From Rhizobium tibeticum (GTDB taxonomy: Bacteria; Pseudomonadota; Alphaproteobacteria; Rhizobiales; Rhizobiaceae), in the NCBI RefSeq assembly GCF_900110205.1, contig NZ_FOCV01000015.1, forward strand, positions 88,902 through 152,901: DNA of 64,000 nucleotides. Reading direction: 5' to 3'. Shown piece by piece: positions 8,654 through 18,354 of this stretch. Each line of letters starts with the position of its first letter. The first letter of the stretch is position 1. The position numbers and the translations under genes are program-made. The notes below the pieces were generated by a model. That model was not told the DNA's origin, searched no databases, and saw only the letters and a list, made by a program, of their open reading frames with translations.

Positions 8654-10989
8654 TCTGGGTTCCGCTCCTCGTTCTTGCATTGTCGGTTCTTGGACTTCCG
8701 ATACTACGTGTATTTTGCCCGTCTTCCGACGTCACGTCAGCACCCGCCTACGGACTTGCAGCTGTTGTCTTGGTTGCATATACAATTTCGGCGAATTTCG
8801 GGTTGACCGGCGCCGATAGTACCGCGCTTTCGATCATCGCCTGGACGGTCGTTGCTCTCGTTTGGCTCTTACACACCGCCCTCAAAAAGCCAGCCTCGCG
8901 ATACAGTGTGAACTATCGAAAGCTAGTACCGCTCTTGGCCATAGCGCCCGCATTGCTGATCCTTATTCCGGCAGCGCGCTACGGGATGCCAAACTTCTTT
9001 GGCTCTGTAAATTTCGATTTTTTTTACAATAGCCGTGACGCCGACTATTTGACGAATCACACTGCTCTCCAATTTACAGGCAAGACAGAAGAAATACTGC
9101 CGTTCATATGGAGCTCCGACGAGCAAGGCCGATTTGGGATCAACTTTCTCTCGGCGTTTTTTGTTAAATTCGTCGGATTTAATGCAGTTCATTTCAACGC
9201 CGTTCTAATTTCAACACTGATCGTCATTAATTCCCTAGCATTTTACTCCGTCTCCAGAGAATTATTCAAGTATTCTCGGGCCGTATCTGTGGCTTCTGTC
9301 TTTTGTATTATTTTATCGGCCGGATTCGCTCAAGGATACTCTTATTATCTTTTGGGTCAAATCAGTGCGATGCCACTTCTGAGCTTGAGTCTGATTGCTG
9401 GTCGGAGGGCGATTTTGCCCGCGAGTGATGATCCTTCGCGCGTGCATTCTTTGACAGCTATTATCTTTTTATTGAATGCCCTTTATGTCTTTTACGCTAT
9501 ATTGGCTGTTTTTGGTGCCCTTATTATCGGCCTTGCCCTCATCCTTTCGACAATGCTGCGTCGCGTCCCACTTCGCAGATTCCTCCTGATTTCTTCACTA
9601 CTTGCCTGCGGAACGCTTGGGCTTTTTATTTTGCTGCGACTTTTTTCTTTAGATGCTTTGATGCAATCAGTAATGTCGTGGATTTCGCTTTCGCTGAAGA
9701 CAGCTTCGGCCGACGGATCAAGCCCAGCTATCTTCAGCGAGTATACCCTAGAGCCGTTCTTGTTGCTCTTATTTGGGGTCGTAAGCTATCCGGCAACTCA
9801 ATCGCTTATGTCGCTGCTCGTCGGCTTTGGTCCGAATCGTGGCCTAATTTTGATCGTTGTCGGCCTTCTGACCTTTGTTTGCTTTGTGTTCGCGCTGCTG
9901 AGTTGTTTTAAGTACTCGCGGCTTCGTTGGCCCGAGATGGCGATCATCAGCAGTATTACGCTAATCTCCCTCGTTTCCTCATTCGTTTTTTTCATTACCG
10001 GGTCCGGCTATTCGATATTCAAGATAAGCAACTGGCTTATACCCTATCTTATGCCTGTTTTTCTTTCGGCGATCCTTGTCGCACTTGAGTTTCGTGGTAA
10101 GCGGCGTACCATTGTCGCCCTCCTGAGCGCGATTGTCCTCGCCGCAAACATCACGACAGCGGGCGCATACACTTCCCCATTTTGGCTGTTTTCGAAGAGT
10201 GAACGAGGTGTGAACGCTCGCAAGGTAAACGGGATGAAAGGCGTTAACGAACTGAAAGCAGCGTTGCTTCCCTACCCACACGCGGATTTATCATTCGATT
10301 TGAAGAACGGCATACGCAACGCATGGATTGCAAATGAGTTCGCAGCCGATAGAAACGTTGGCTCTCTCACAAATAACTTACAGCCGTTGGCCGACCGGCG
10401 ACTTCCTGCAATCCCTTGTGGCGAAAGACGCTGGTTGTCAGAGGGCACAATTTTGATCGCAGACGCTGAAGCTCAAGATATTTTTGCGGCAGGCGTGAAA
10501 TCCAACGCTTTCTTTGTAGGGCAATCCTATTCCGCCGCCTTTGTTTCAGATATCGATCAATATGCATATCTGGGACGTGGCGCATATTTAGTCGAAACGG
10601 TGCCTTTAGGAGTATCTATCGCCGATGGCTTCCCACGGACGTTTCGGTGGGTAGAACGCGGCGTCGAACTTTTCTACTTCACCCGCGTGTCTGGGAAAAT
10701 TGATTTGAGTTTCGATGTGGCGCCGGGTTACGTAGATGGGCCCACTCCACGAAATCTCACGCTTTCTGCACCTGGAATCACCAGCCAAGCCACGTTTGAT
10801 CAGCACCGTTGGCACCTGCAATTCAAGTCGTTGCGCGTTAGTCCTGGATTGAATTGCTTCTACATCGAATCGCCGGACAGGGTCGCGGCGAAACCACGCT
10901 TTGGAGCGGTCGTAAGGGCTGGGACCCAAATCGATTTTCGGCTGCTCAGCTTTGCAATCGCCAACATTGGCATATTTCAGCGAAATTGA
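8650..10989 (+). CDS. large polytopic membrane protein of unknown function in the polysaccharide locus
   Basis: A 779-residue protein, overlapping wecB by four bases. Residues 1 to about 500 contain roughly a dozen hydrophobic helices, with a soluble loop near 115-160 containing NFDFFYNSRDADYLTNHTA; the last 260-270 residues are soluble and beta-rich, likely periplasmic. The helix-plus-soluble-tail layout resembles GT-C glycosyltransferases or polymerases, and the Asp/Asn-rich first large loop is where GT-C enzymes keep catalytic acids. No family motif was recognised. Codon use is markedly AT-richer than the flanking Gmd/Fcl genes, as in many polysaccharide islands. Role inferred from position only. 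Confidence 0.75.
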   Translation: MIWVPLLVLALSVLGLPILRVFCPSSDVTSAPAYGLAAVVLVAYTISANFGLTGADSTALSIIAWTVVALVWLLHTALKKPASRYSVNYRKLVPLLAIAPALLILIPAARYGMPNFFGSVNFDFFYNSRDADYLTNHTALQFTGKTEEILPFIWSSDEQGRFGINFLSAFFVKFVGFNAVHFNAVLISTLIVINSLAFYSVSRELFKYSRAVSVASVFCIILSAGFAQGYSYYLLGQISAMPLLSLSLIAGRRAILPASDDPSRVHSLTAIIFLLNALYVFYAILAVFGALIIGLALILSTMLRRVPLRRFLLISSLLACGTLGLFILLRLFSLDALMQSVMSWISLSLKTASADGSSPAIFSEYTLEPFLLLLFGVVSYPATQSLMSLLVGFGPNRGLILIVVGLLTFVCFVFALLSCFKYSRLRWPEMAIISSITLISLVSSFVFFITGSGYSIFKISNWLIPYLMPVFLSAILVALEFRGKRRTIVALLSAIVLAANITTAGAYTSPFWLFSKSERGVNARKVNGMKGVNELKAALLPYPHADLSFDLKNGIRNAWIANEFAADRNVGSLTNNLQPLADRRLPAIPCGERRWLSEGTILIADAEAQDIFAAGVKSNAFFVGQSYSAAFVSDIDQYAYLGRGAYLVETVPLGVSIADGFPRTFRWVERGVELFYFTRVSGKIDLSFDVAPGYVDGPTPRNLTLSAPGITSQATFDQHRWHLQFKSLRVSPGLNCFYIESPDRVAAKPRFGAVVRAGTQIDFRLLSFAIANIGIFQRN

Positions 10990-11000
10990 AGGCTCGGCAC

Positions 11001-11978
11001 ATGACTCTCCTCGCTCGCGTCAAACCGATTATGTTTGTTGTAGCCAAGCTGGCCATGTCGGCGGGAGCGATCTACTTTCTGTTGCAACGCGTGAATATTC
11101 AGCAAGTTTTGAGTTTTAGAGTTGTGAACTTTCCGGCTTTAGCTCTCGCGGTGCTGGCTGCAATGGGCTTGGTCTTCCTTCAGGCAGTTCGTTGGTATTT
11201 GGTGGCCAACTCGAGCGGCATCGCCATTAACCTTCGAAAAGCAATCATAGCCGTTTGGTTTGGGCATTTTCTTAACAACCTTTTGCCGACATCTACAGCA
11301 GGCGATGTGGTTAGAAACTACACATTGAAATACGAGAGCGGCGCTCAAGGCCGCTGGGTGGGTGTACTCATCACCGAGAAATTTGCGGCAATGTTTACAG
11401 CACTGATTGTCGCGACTAGCACAGCGCTCGTGGCAGGATTGCCGGGCATGCCTCGCGAGGTAACGCTCTTGGTGATACTTGTGCTCGCGGCAATGATGGC
11501 AGGATATCTTTGCCTTTGGTTTATCAAGAAGGCATTTTCTTCGCATTTATCACACAGAATCCGAACTTACCTTGCAGAAACCATAGCTGCTATAGCTACG
11601 CTCGCTTCGACGAGCCTTGGGCGTTGGGCGCTTATTTGCTCGCTGGCCGTTAACCTCGGAATGGCGATGATATTCTACATGTCCTCCGTCATCGTTGGCG
11701 TGCATGTAGATTTAAGTTATTGTTTTTTTGTCGTTCCTGTCTTTTCTGTAATTGCCTCGCTTCCCATCTCCTATGGGGGCTGGGGCGTTAGGGAGCTGAG
11801 CGGGGTTCACTTGCTCGGACTACTCGGAATTGCGTCAGATGCTGCGTTTGCGGTAACAGTTGTATATGGTGTGATAAATCTTCTTTCGTGCATACCAGGG
11901 TTGCTCGCGGGACGAATTTTTGTAAAAAGCACGAAACTGCAGCGCTCTGCTCACAAAATTGGGACAGTTCGCCGTTAA
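11001..11978 (+). CDS. lysylphosphatidylglycerol synthase TM-domain / UPF0104 flippase-like membrane protein
   Basis: A 325-residue protein with seven or eight helices. It carries family features [17 protein letters not shown] (about 90-106) and [19 protein letters not shown] near the C terminus, as in the membrane domain of MprF and the AglD-like group. These proteins are thought to flip lipids or lipid-linked sugars; no soluble synthase domain is attached. The start at ATG 11001 lies just after the preceding gene, whose end a longer frame would overlap. Directly following the 779-residue membrane protein, it may handle the same lipid-linked intermediate. Confidence 0.83.
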   Translation: MTLLARVKPIMFVVAKLAMSAGAIYFLLQRVNIQQVLSFRVVNFPALALAVLAAMGLVFLQAVRWYLVANSSGIAINLRKAIIAVWFGHFLNNLLPTSTAGDVVRNYTLKYESGAQGRWVGVLITEKFAAMFTALIVATSTALVAGLPGMPREVTLLVILVLAAMMAGYLCLWFIKKAFSSHLSHRIRTYLAETIAAIATLASTSLGRWALICSLAVNLGMAMIFYMSSVIVGVHVDLSYCFFVVPVFSVIASLPISYGGWGVRELSGVHLLGLLGIASDAAFAVTVVYGVINLLSCIPGLLAGRIFVKSTKLQRSAHKIGTVRR

Positions 11979-12007
11979 GATCACACGAAAATCGGGACCT
12001 TACAACG

Positions 12008-13102
12008 ATGAAAGAAAGCAACCGGGTCGCCCTCATCACCGGCGTTACGGGTCAAGACGGGTCATACCTGGCGGAATTCCTCCTTCAGAAAGGTTACGAA
12101 GTTCATGGAATCAAGAGACGCGCGTCTCTTTTCAATACCGACCGTATTGACCATCTTTATCAAGATCCGCATGAATCTGGACGTCGATTCGTGCTCCACT
12201 ATGGAGATATGACAGACTCGTCGAGTCTCACACGCATTATCCAGCAGGTTCAGCCGGACGAAATCTACAATCTCGCGGCACAGTCCCATGTTGCCGTTTC
12301 CTTTGAAGAGCCGGAATATACAGCGAATTCCGATGCACTTGGGGCGTTGCGGATTCTTGAAGCCATTCGTATCCTCGGCCTGGAGAAAAAGACCCGCTTC
12401 TATCAAGCATCGACCTCAGAGTTGTACGGGCTCGTACAGGAAATTCCCCAACGCGAAACGACGCCGTTCTACCCGCGATCACCGTATGCAGTGGCTAAGC
12501 TTTATGCTTACTGGATCACCGTAAACTACCGAGAAGCTTATGGCATCTATGCGTGCAACGGCATTCTCTTCAACCATGAAAGCCCCGTACGCGGGGAGAC
12601 GTTTGTCACTCGTAAGATCACGCGCGCCATCGCGCGGATCAAGCTAGGCTTGCAGGATTGCCTTTATCTCGGGAATCTGGACGCCAAACGCGACTGGGGT
12701 CACGCAAAAGACTACGTCGAAATGCAATGGCTAATGTTGCAGCAGGACCAGGCAGAGGACTTTGTCATAGCCACGGGAGTGCAATACAGCGTTCGCGAGT
12801 TCGTCGATGCAGCCGCTCAGGAAGTCGGCCTGACGATAACGTGGAAGGGTCAAGGCGCTGACGAGAAAGGCTATGATGTCGACGGCAAATGTATTGTTTC
12901 CGTTGACCCGCGTTACTTCCGACCAACCGAGGTGGAAACGCTGCTAGGCGATGCCTCAAAGGCAAAAGAGAAGCTAGGGTGGACCCCTAAAATCACCTTC
13001 AAAGAACTTGTCACGGAAATGATGCGTGAAGATCTAAAGTCTGCTGAACGCGATGAGTTGGTCAAGCGTCATGGTTTCTCAGCCTATGACTATCACGAGT
13101 AA
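12008..13102 (+). CDS. gmd: GDP-mannose 4,6-dehydratase
   Basis: First enzyme of GDP-L-fucose synthesis: GDP-mannose to GDP-4-keto-6-deoxymannose, cytosolic, NADP-dependent. The 364 residues show the Rossmann motif [19 protein letters not shown] (from about 8), [30 protein letters not shown], the catalytic TSELYG with YxxxK in [28 protein letters not shown] and the substrate-binding [16 protein letters not shown]. Start ATG 12008 is chosen because upstream codons belong to the previous gene's end. It is paired with fcl five bases downstream. The codons are richer in GC than those of the membrane genes before it. Confidence 0.96.
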   Translation: MKESNRVALITGVTGQDGSYLAEFLLQKGYEVHGIKRRASLFNTDRIDHLYQDPHESGRRFVLHYGDMTDSSSLTRIIQQVQPDEIYNLAAQSHVAVSFEEPEYTANSDALGALRILEAIRILGLEKKTRFYQASTSELYGLVQEIPQRETTPFYPRSPYAVAKLYAYWITVNYREAYGIYACNGILFNHESPVRGETFVTRKITRAIARIKLGLQDCLYLGNLDAKRDWGHAKDYVEMQWLMLQQDQAEDFVIATGVQYSVREFVDAAAQEVGLTITWKGQGADEKGYDVDGKCIVSVDPRYFRPTEVETLLGDASKAKEKLGWTPKITFKELVTEMMREDLKSAERDELVKRHGFSAYDYHE

Positions 13103-13106
13103 GAGT

Positions 13107-14039
13107 ATGGACAAGACGGCAAAGATTTTTGTCGCGGGACACCGCGGCATGGTTGGTTCCGCAATCGTGCGCCGCTTGGTGCAGGCAAGCTACACGAATG
13201 TGCTCACAAGGACGCACGCAGAGCTTGATCTGATCAATCAACGCGCCGTGCAGGATTTCCTGGTCGCAGAAAAGCCGGACTTCATATTCCTGGCAGCGGC
13301 GAAGGTCGGAGGGATTCATGCAAACAATACCTTCCGCGCCGACTTCCTCTACCAGAACTTGATGATTGAAGCGAACATCGTGCATGCAGCTTGGGTCGCT
13401 GGCGTACAGCAGATGCTTTTCCTAGGCTCAAGTTGCATCTATCCACGTGACTGTCCACAGCCCATTCGGGAAGAATATCTGCTCACGGGACCACTTGAGC
13501 AGACGAATGAACCGTACGCGATCGCAAAAATCGCCGGCATCAAGCTTTGCGAAAACTATAACAGGCAGTACGGGACGCGGTTTGCCTCCGCCATGCCGAC
13601 GAATCTTTACGGGCCGAACGATAACTACGATCTGAACAACAGCCATGTCCTGCCCGCATTGATTCGCAAGGCCCACGAAGCAAAGCTTCGGCGCGATAGC
13701 GAGTTGCTCGTCTGGGGCTCGGGTCAGCCGATGCGCGAATTCCTTTACGTTGACGACATGGCTGACGCGTGTGTCTTCCTTATGGAGAACGGCGTTTCTG
13801 AAGGATTGTTCAACGTCGGAACCGGCGAAGACGTCACAATTCGCGAACTGGCAGAAACGGTGATGGACGTTGTCGGCTTTGATGGCAACATCGTGTATGA
13901 CCGCAGCAAGCCCGACGGTACCCCGCGCAAACTGCTGAGCGTCGATCGCTTGAATTCTCTTGGCTGGAAAGCTGAAACCTCACTGAGGGACGGGATCGCC
14001 AGAGCTTACGCGGACTTCCGATCGCGGTTTCCCGACTAG
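13107..14039 (+). CDS. fcl: GDP-L-fucose synthase
   Basis: Epimerase-reductase that converts GDP-4-keto-6-deoxymannose to GDP-L-fucose. The 310 residues match the family, with [16 protein letters not shown] at the N terminus, [29 protein letters not shown] (catalytic Ser/Cys region), [13 protein letters not shown] (YxxxK) and [12 protein letters not shown]. Start ATG 13107; a longer frame to 13053 overlaps gmd and is rejected. With gmd it makes GDP-fucose, so at least one glycosyltransferase in the locus should be a fucosyltransferase, although the alpha-fucosyltransferase family is not obvious among those seen. Confidence 0.95.
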   Translation: MDKTAKIFVAGHRGMVGSAIVRRLVQASYTNVLTRTHAELDLINQRAVQDFLVAEKPDFIFLAAAKVGGIHANNTFRADFLYQNLMIEANIVHAAWVAGVQQMLFLGSSCIYPRDCPQPIREEYLLTGPLEQTNEPYAIAKIAGIKLCENYNRQYGTRFASAMPTNLYGPNDNYDLNNSHVLPALIRKAHEAKLRRDSELLVWGSGQPMREFLYVDDMADACVFLMENGVSEGLFNVGTGEDVTIRELAETVMDVVGFDGNIVYDRSKPDGTPRKLLSVDRLNSLGWKAETSLRDGIARAYADFRSRFPD

Positions 14040-14042
14040 AAG

Positions 14043-14786
14043 ATGACCACCCCGCTCGTTACGGTCGCCGTCCCGTCATATAACCAAGCACGCTTCCTCA
14101 ACGAGGCTCTTGCTTCGATATTCGAGCAAGACTTGCCGTTGGAGGTATTTGTGATGGACGGAGGGTCGTCCGATGGCTCGGTCGATGTAATCCGCAGCTG
14201 GGAACACAGACTCGCGGGGTGGCGCAGTCGACCCGATGAAGGACAGGCTGCCGCCATTAACGAAGGCATCGCGCGGGGCACCGCACCTTTCGTTTGCTGG
14301 TTGAACAGCGACGATTGGTTTCTGCCAGGAGGATTGAATTGCCTCCTCAGGGAACTTGAGAGCGAAAAAAGTGCCCCTGCAGCGTACGGCCGTTCCTGGA
14401 ACTTCATCGAAAACACTGGCAAACGTTTCCCGGTTTGGGTCGAGCCTTTCAGTGAGAGAAGACTAGCGCTGCGCTGCATCGTTTCACAGCCGGCAACCCT
14501 TATCAGGCGCTCCGCGTGGGAAACGGCCGGCGGCCTAGACGCCAGCCTGCATATGGTGATGGACTATGACCTGTGGTGGAAGCTATTCAAAAGGATCGGT
14601 CCCCTACACTATGTCAATGAGTTCGTTGCGGTGAACCGTGAACACGAACTGACAAAAACCCGCACACTTCGCCGGAGGCACTACTGCGAAGCTATTGCGA
14701 TCGTACGCAAATATCACGGTAGCGTGCCCCTCAAATGGTGGCTTCTACAGCCCTATGCGGTCTGGTATAAGGCGCTGCGAGGCTAA
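14043..14786 (+). CDS. family 2 glycosyltransferase
   Basis: A 247-residue GT-A enzyme starting four bases after fcl, last gene of the rightward operon. Motifs: VTVAVPSYNQARFLNEAL, VFVMDGGSSDGSVDVI, GQAAAINEGIARG and WLNSDDWF with the DxD-like NSDD; MDYDLWWKLF is the conserved late motif. It is closely similar in pattern to the GT2 half of the fusion at 4947 (same GQ-AIN and NSDD order), suggesting related acceptors. Its stop overlaps by a few bases the end of the leftward GT4 gene. Confidence 0.9.
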   Translation: MTTPLVTVAVPSYNQARFLNEALASIFEQDLPLEVFVMDGGSSDGSVDVIRSWEHRLAGWRSRPDEGQAAAINEGIARGTAPFVCWLNSDDWFLPGGLNCLLRELESEKSAPAAYGRSWNFIENTGKRFPVWVEPFSERRLALRCIVSQPATLIRRSAWETAGGLDASLHMVMDYDLWWKLFKRIGPLHYVNEFVAVNREHELTKTRTLRRRHYCEAIAIVRKYHGSVPLKWWLLQPYAVWYKALRG

Positions 14787-15907
14787 GCCGGGTGAAGCTG
14801 TAGCAGCTGGTGGTAAAGCTCAGAATAGGCGCCTGCCATTTTGTCAGCCGTGAAATTCGCGAGATAGCGATCTTTTGCGTTGCGTCCGTATTGAAGGGCG
14901 GCGGATGCATCGCTACGGCAAAGCGTTTCTAGCGCTTCTGCTAGCGCCAAAGGATCACTAGCTGGGACAACGATGCCGGTTTCTAGCGACCGGTTGACAT
15001 AGCTAGTCCCTGTCCCAATTTCGCAAGAAATCATCGGTTTTCCAAACATCGCAGCCTCCACAAGCGCAAGACCGAAGGCCTCAGACCGCAAATGCGATGG
15101 AAAGACGAAGCCGGTGCTCAGCTCAAGAAGAGCGGATTTGTCCGCGTCTGGCAACGCTCCAAGGAAATGGACATTTCCAAGGCTGTGCTCCTTTGCATAG
15201 GCCTTCAACGACGCTTCCATTGGCCCCTGCCCAACTAGCAGGATATCATGGTCCGTCTGCTTTGCAGCCTCCAAGAGTATGTGGACACCCTTGTAGTAGC
15301 GAAGGACACCAACAAAGAGGAAAAATGGCTTCGGAAACCTCTCGCGCCAGCGTGCCTTCACATCGGCAGAAGCGCGCGGGTAATCCCCTTCGTCCAGCCC
15401 CAGCGGGATGAGCGTGGTTTTGCTCCTATAGCGCTGCAGTACGTCGCTGGTCGCCAGGTAGTTCGGTGACGTGGCCACAATTCTGTCAACACTTGTTAGA
15501 AAGCGATGCATGAGCGGCCGATAGAGCTGCAAGAGGATCCGCTGCTTGACGATATCGGAGTGGTAGGTAACGACAGTCGGTTTTTTCAAGCGCGAAGTGA
15601 GGTGGACAACATCCATTACCGGCCAGGGAAAGTGGTAATGCACTATGTCGGCCTTGTCGCTTAGGTCTCGAAACCGTCGAAAGACCTCCCGAGAAAAGCC
15701 CGTCGAGGCAAATTCAAAATCGAGTTTGGCTTTGTGAGCGATATGACCATCAAACTCCCGGGTGTTCTGCTCAGGCGTGCTACTCAGGGAGAGCACGTCG
15801 GATTCGATCCCGTAATTGGCGGTTCCCTTAGCAATTGCGTGGATTGTCCGCTCAACTCCCCCAAAAGTATCAGGCCAATAAGTCTTGAAGAAATGTAGAA
15901 CCCGCAT
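14783..15907 (-). CDS. family 4 glycosyltransferase (group 1)
   Basis: A 374-residue GT-B retaining enzyme, convergent with the operon. N-terminal acceptor half: FFKTYWPDTFGGVERTIHAI (3-22) and VVHYHFPWPVMDV-like segments; C-terminal donor half: PFFLFVGVLRYYKGVHILLEA, LLVGQGPMEASLKAYA, and the E-x7-E type motif in SEAFGLALVEAAMFGKPMIS. It likely adds a mannose, glucose or similar sugar to the glycan. Being on the opposite strand it is separately transcribed, from the roughly 400-base gap to its right. Confidence 0.92.
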   Translation of the reverse strand: MRVLHFFKTYWPDTFGGVERTIHAIAKGTANYGIESDVLSLSSTPEQNTREFDGHIAHKAKLDFEFASTGFSREVFRRFRDLSDKADIVHYHFPWPVMDVVHLTSRLKKPTVVTYHSDIVKQRILLQLYRPLMHRFLTSVDRIVATSPNYLATSDVLQRYRSKTTLIPLGLDEGDYPRASADVKARWRERFPKPFFLFVGVLRYYKGVHILLEAAKQTDHDILLVGQGPMEASLKAYAKEHSLGNVHFLGALPDADKSALLELSTGFVFPSHLRSEAFGLALVEAAMFGKPMISCEIGTGTSYVNRSLETGIVVPASDPLALAEALETLCRSDASAALQYGRNAKDRYLANFTADKMAGAYSELYHQLLQLHPA

Positions 15908-16315
15908 CTCACTCCAAACGCCGGGTCATGTAGCTCGCCGGTCTTCGATATGTTCAAATCATTCCGCCTGTACGGCAATCATCGGATAAGCGTTGCCTTC
16001 GTAGCCTCACGAACGCGGAACAGATGACGTCGCTCCTGCCGGACGCCCATATAAGCAAAGGCTCGGAAAATAGCAGCCCTTATTAGGAGCGAAGTGAAAG
16101 GTCTTGCAGAAGCAAATGAAGCAGCTTGGCGCGCGGCGACATGGGAACAATGCATGCCGTCGGGTATGGCGTTTAACCAGGGCCACGTCTCACAGTCCAT
16201 TGCGCTTTCCCGCCCGGTCGGCATATTTTCTCGTTATCGAAGGAGGCGCGCAATGAAGCGACAGGGGCCCTGGCTTTGTCGGTAGAGCCACGAGAGCACG
16301 AAACAGCGTTCCTTG
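15908..16315. other. intergenic region, no supported gene
   Basis: About 400 bases. A minus-strand frame at 15979-16224 was examined; it has no ribosome binding site or recognisable family and is not called. The promoter of the GT4 gene should be here. Confidence 0.4.
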
Positions 16316-16564
16316 CTAGCTGAAATGCCAGTCCTTCATCGGTCGCGACGACGACAAGTAATCGCACGCGTCGAACTTCTCCACTATTCGCTCTAGGGAT
16401 CGAATGGTTTCCTCGCACGTCTCAAGTTTGTGGCTGGTAACATCCACCTTCTGGCCGGTGACTGCGTCGACTTCGACGCAGCGTGTATTACCCTGTCGCA
16501 TCTGGACTACCAACGAGACGTACTTCTCGTGCTCCCGATAGAGTAAGTTTTTCAGGTTCCCCAT
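16316..16564 (-). CDS. small conserved hypothetical protein
   Basis: An 82-residue protein with start ATG 16564, chosen because GGAGG stands six bases upstream in GGAGGCAGGTGATG. The sequence is polar and helical, beginning MGNLKNLLYREHEKYVS and containing an ETIRSLERIVEKFD helix. There are no membrane segments or recognised domain. It has the look of the short regulatory or structural proteins common on rhizobial plasmids. It stands alone, with no operon partner. Confidence 0.55.
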   Translation of the reverse strand: MGNLKNLLYREHEKYVSLVVQMRQGNTRCVEVDAVTGQKVDVTSHKLETCEETIRSLERIVEKFDACDYLSSSRPMKDWHFS

Positions 16565-17196
16565 CACCTGCCTCCTTACGCCAAATGAAAGCCTACTTTT
16601 AGGCTGCAACCAATACGATTACATATCTGCGCTGCGAGAGCAAGCAAGGATTGAATGCGAGGTAGAAAGCGCGCCGCGGCAGCGGCCTTGCTCCGCGTCC
16701 ACAAAAATTCTCGACAGGATCAGCATGCGTATTCCAGTGATGCCGGACGGCTAGTTTTGCCTGAAGCCGGACAGGTATTCCGATCTCATGCCGGCCAGCA
16801 TTCCGATTTGAAGGCGGCCATTTCTCGGACTGATCCTGCGTCTGTTTGATGTTGGATCCGGTTTTGTTTCGGGTCAAGCGTGCGGCGTTATGTCGGCGCG
16901 GTAACGAAGCCGTCGATTCAATGGGTGCAGTCCTCAACCGGCTGAATGGACCTCAATGGCTCGGTGCGGCACGTGGCGAAGCGTAGCTCTTCAATCCTGG
17001 AGCGCGAAGGCGCCCACCCGTGCGACTGCAGGCGCGAGCGACGGGGTCAGAAGCCGCATAATACCCGCCACACTTGTTACTCCCACCGTTCGCTTTTCGG
17101 TGCCAAACTTCTTCTTGGTCGATCGGAAGCGATGCGCAACCAAGGGCGACGGTCCAACCGGAGGCGCAAGAATTCAACTCAGGAGGTTTTAAAGCC
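16565..17196. other. intergenic region, no supported gene
   Basis: About 630 bases in which only short frames without ribosome binding sites were found. The right end holds AGGAGG (17181-17186), the ribosome binding site of the DUF899 gene. Confidence 0.4.
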
Positions 17197-17976
17197 ATGA
17201 CTACATCAGTCGAGAACATGGGGAAGCGCGACCAACCCATCATCCACACGCCGCCGGTCGTATCGCCGCAGGCTTGGGAAACAGCTCGCGAACAGTTGCT
17301 CGTCAAGGAAAAAGCCCAGACGCGCGCCCGCGATGCCTTGGCTGCAGAGCGGCGGCGAATGCCATGGATGGCCGCGGAGAAGCCGTATGTCTTCGAGGGC
17401 ACCGCTGGCAAGGCCAGTCTGGTCGACCTCTTCGACGGTCGACGCCAACTGATTGTCTACCGAGCTTTTTTCGAGCCCGGAGTCTTTGGTTGGCCCGACC
17501 ACGCCTGCCGGGGCTGTTCCATGGTAGCCGATCAGGTCGCCCACGTCGCTCACTTAAACGCCCGCGACACCACTCTCGTCTTCGTCTCGCGTGCTCCCCA
17601 GGCGGATATCGTGCGGCTGAAGGCCCGGATGGGGTGGGAAATGCCTTGGTTCACGCTCACGGACACCTTCGATGCGGACTTCGGAGTGGACGAGTGGCAC
17701 GGCACGAACGTGTTCTATCGCGACGGCAATCGCGTATTCCGCACGTACTTCATCAATAACCGCGGCGACGAGCAGATGGGCAACACCTGGAACTACCTCG
17801 ACATCACGCCACTGGGCCGACAGGAGGTGTGGGAGGACTCTCCCAAAGGCTATCCCCAGACGCCAACATACAAATGGTGGAACTGGCACGACAGCTACGT
17901 CGCAAATGCAGCCCCCGACAAAAGATGGGTCGAGGTGTCAGACGCCGGAGAGTCAGCGTTCCGGAACCAGCACTGA
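17197..17976 (+). CDS. DUF899-family thioredoxin-like protein
   Basis: A 259-residue cytosolic protein; start ATG 17197 lies ten bases after AGGAGG. Family signs: WETAREQLLVKEKAQTRARD (N-terminal helix), RRRMPWMAAEKPYVFEG, LIVYRAFFEP, the cysteine pair in HACRGCSMVADQV, WYxx-like WFTLTDTFDADFGVDEWHG and the late TYKWWNWHDSY. DUF899 proteins have a thioredoxin-like fold, with the C-x-x-C pair where the redox site would be; substrate unknown. It is monocistronic, ending just left of the IS66 boundary. Confidence 0.9.
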   Translation: MTTSVENMGKRDQPIIHTPPVVSPQAWETAREQLLVKEKAQTRARDALAAERRRMPWMAAEKPYVFEGTAGKASLVDLFDGRRQLIVYRAFFEPGVFGWPDHACRGCSMVADQVAHVAHLNARDTTLVFVSRAPQADIVRLKARMGWEMPWFTLTDTFDADFGVDEWHGTNVFYRDGNRVFRTYFINNRGDEQMGNTWNYLDITPLGRQEVWEDSPKGYPQTPTYKWWNWHDSYVANAAPDKRWVEVSDAGESAFRNQH

Positions 17977-18055
17977 GCGCAAAGCCCAGATCCAGTCCGT
18001 TTGCTTTGCCTTGCCGAAAATATCTCGGAAAGGCACGCGGAAACTTTAGCGGGAC

Positions 18056-18070
18056 GCTTACAACGTAAGC
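18056..18070. repeat. palindromic junction GCTTACAACGTAAGC at the IS66 end
   Basis: Six-base arms GCTTAC and GTAAGC flank a three-base AAC. GTAAGC is the start of the IS66 end at 18065; its mirror image on the left looks like the end of a second IS66-type element pointing the other way. This would be a head-to-head abutment of two ends. Confidence 0.45.
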
Positions 18071-18120
18071 ATACGCTGAAGGCCGCAGGATATTAGGCGG
18101 GGGCATGTTATCATTGCGGC

Positions 18121-18354
18121 ATGGAGATCGATGCGGACAAGATCGACGACGCTGTCTTAGCGCTACTATGGCTGACCCTGCATGATGGGCGTCGGGCGTG
18201 GAAAGGTTTTGATTGGGATACGACAGATCGATTGTTCAAGAAGGGCCTGATCGGCGACCCGGCGAACAAGACGAAGTCATTGATCTTGACGGATGAAGGC
18301 CTCCAGCGCTCGGAGGAGCTCTTTCGGGCATTGTTTACGCGGCCGCCGCGATAG
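18121..18354 (+). CDS. DUF6429-family protein, IS66 passenger
   Basis: A 77-residue protein of the DUF6429 type: MEIDADKIDDAVLALLWLTL, HDGRRAWKGFDWDTTDRLF and LILTDEGLQRSEELFRALF, the last segment like a short winged-helix. It lies inside the proposed IS66 boundary, 56 bases from the end, and its 3' end overlaps the tnpC stop by 20 bases on the opposite strand. Function unknown; the position suggests a passenger or accessory gene of the element. I believe DUF6429 genes often sit beside IS66, but have not checked. Confidence 0.8.
   Translation: MEIDADKIDDAVLALLWLTLHDGRRAWKGFDWDTTDRLFKKGLIGDPANKTKSLILTDEGLQRSEELFRALFTRPPR

Noticed and set aside
15979..16224. 81-codon minus frame near the GT4 gene
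   Set aside because: No ribosome binding site and no domain; the aromatic end (AFAYMGVRQERRHLF) is not enough to call a gene.
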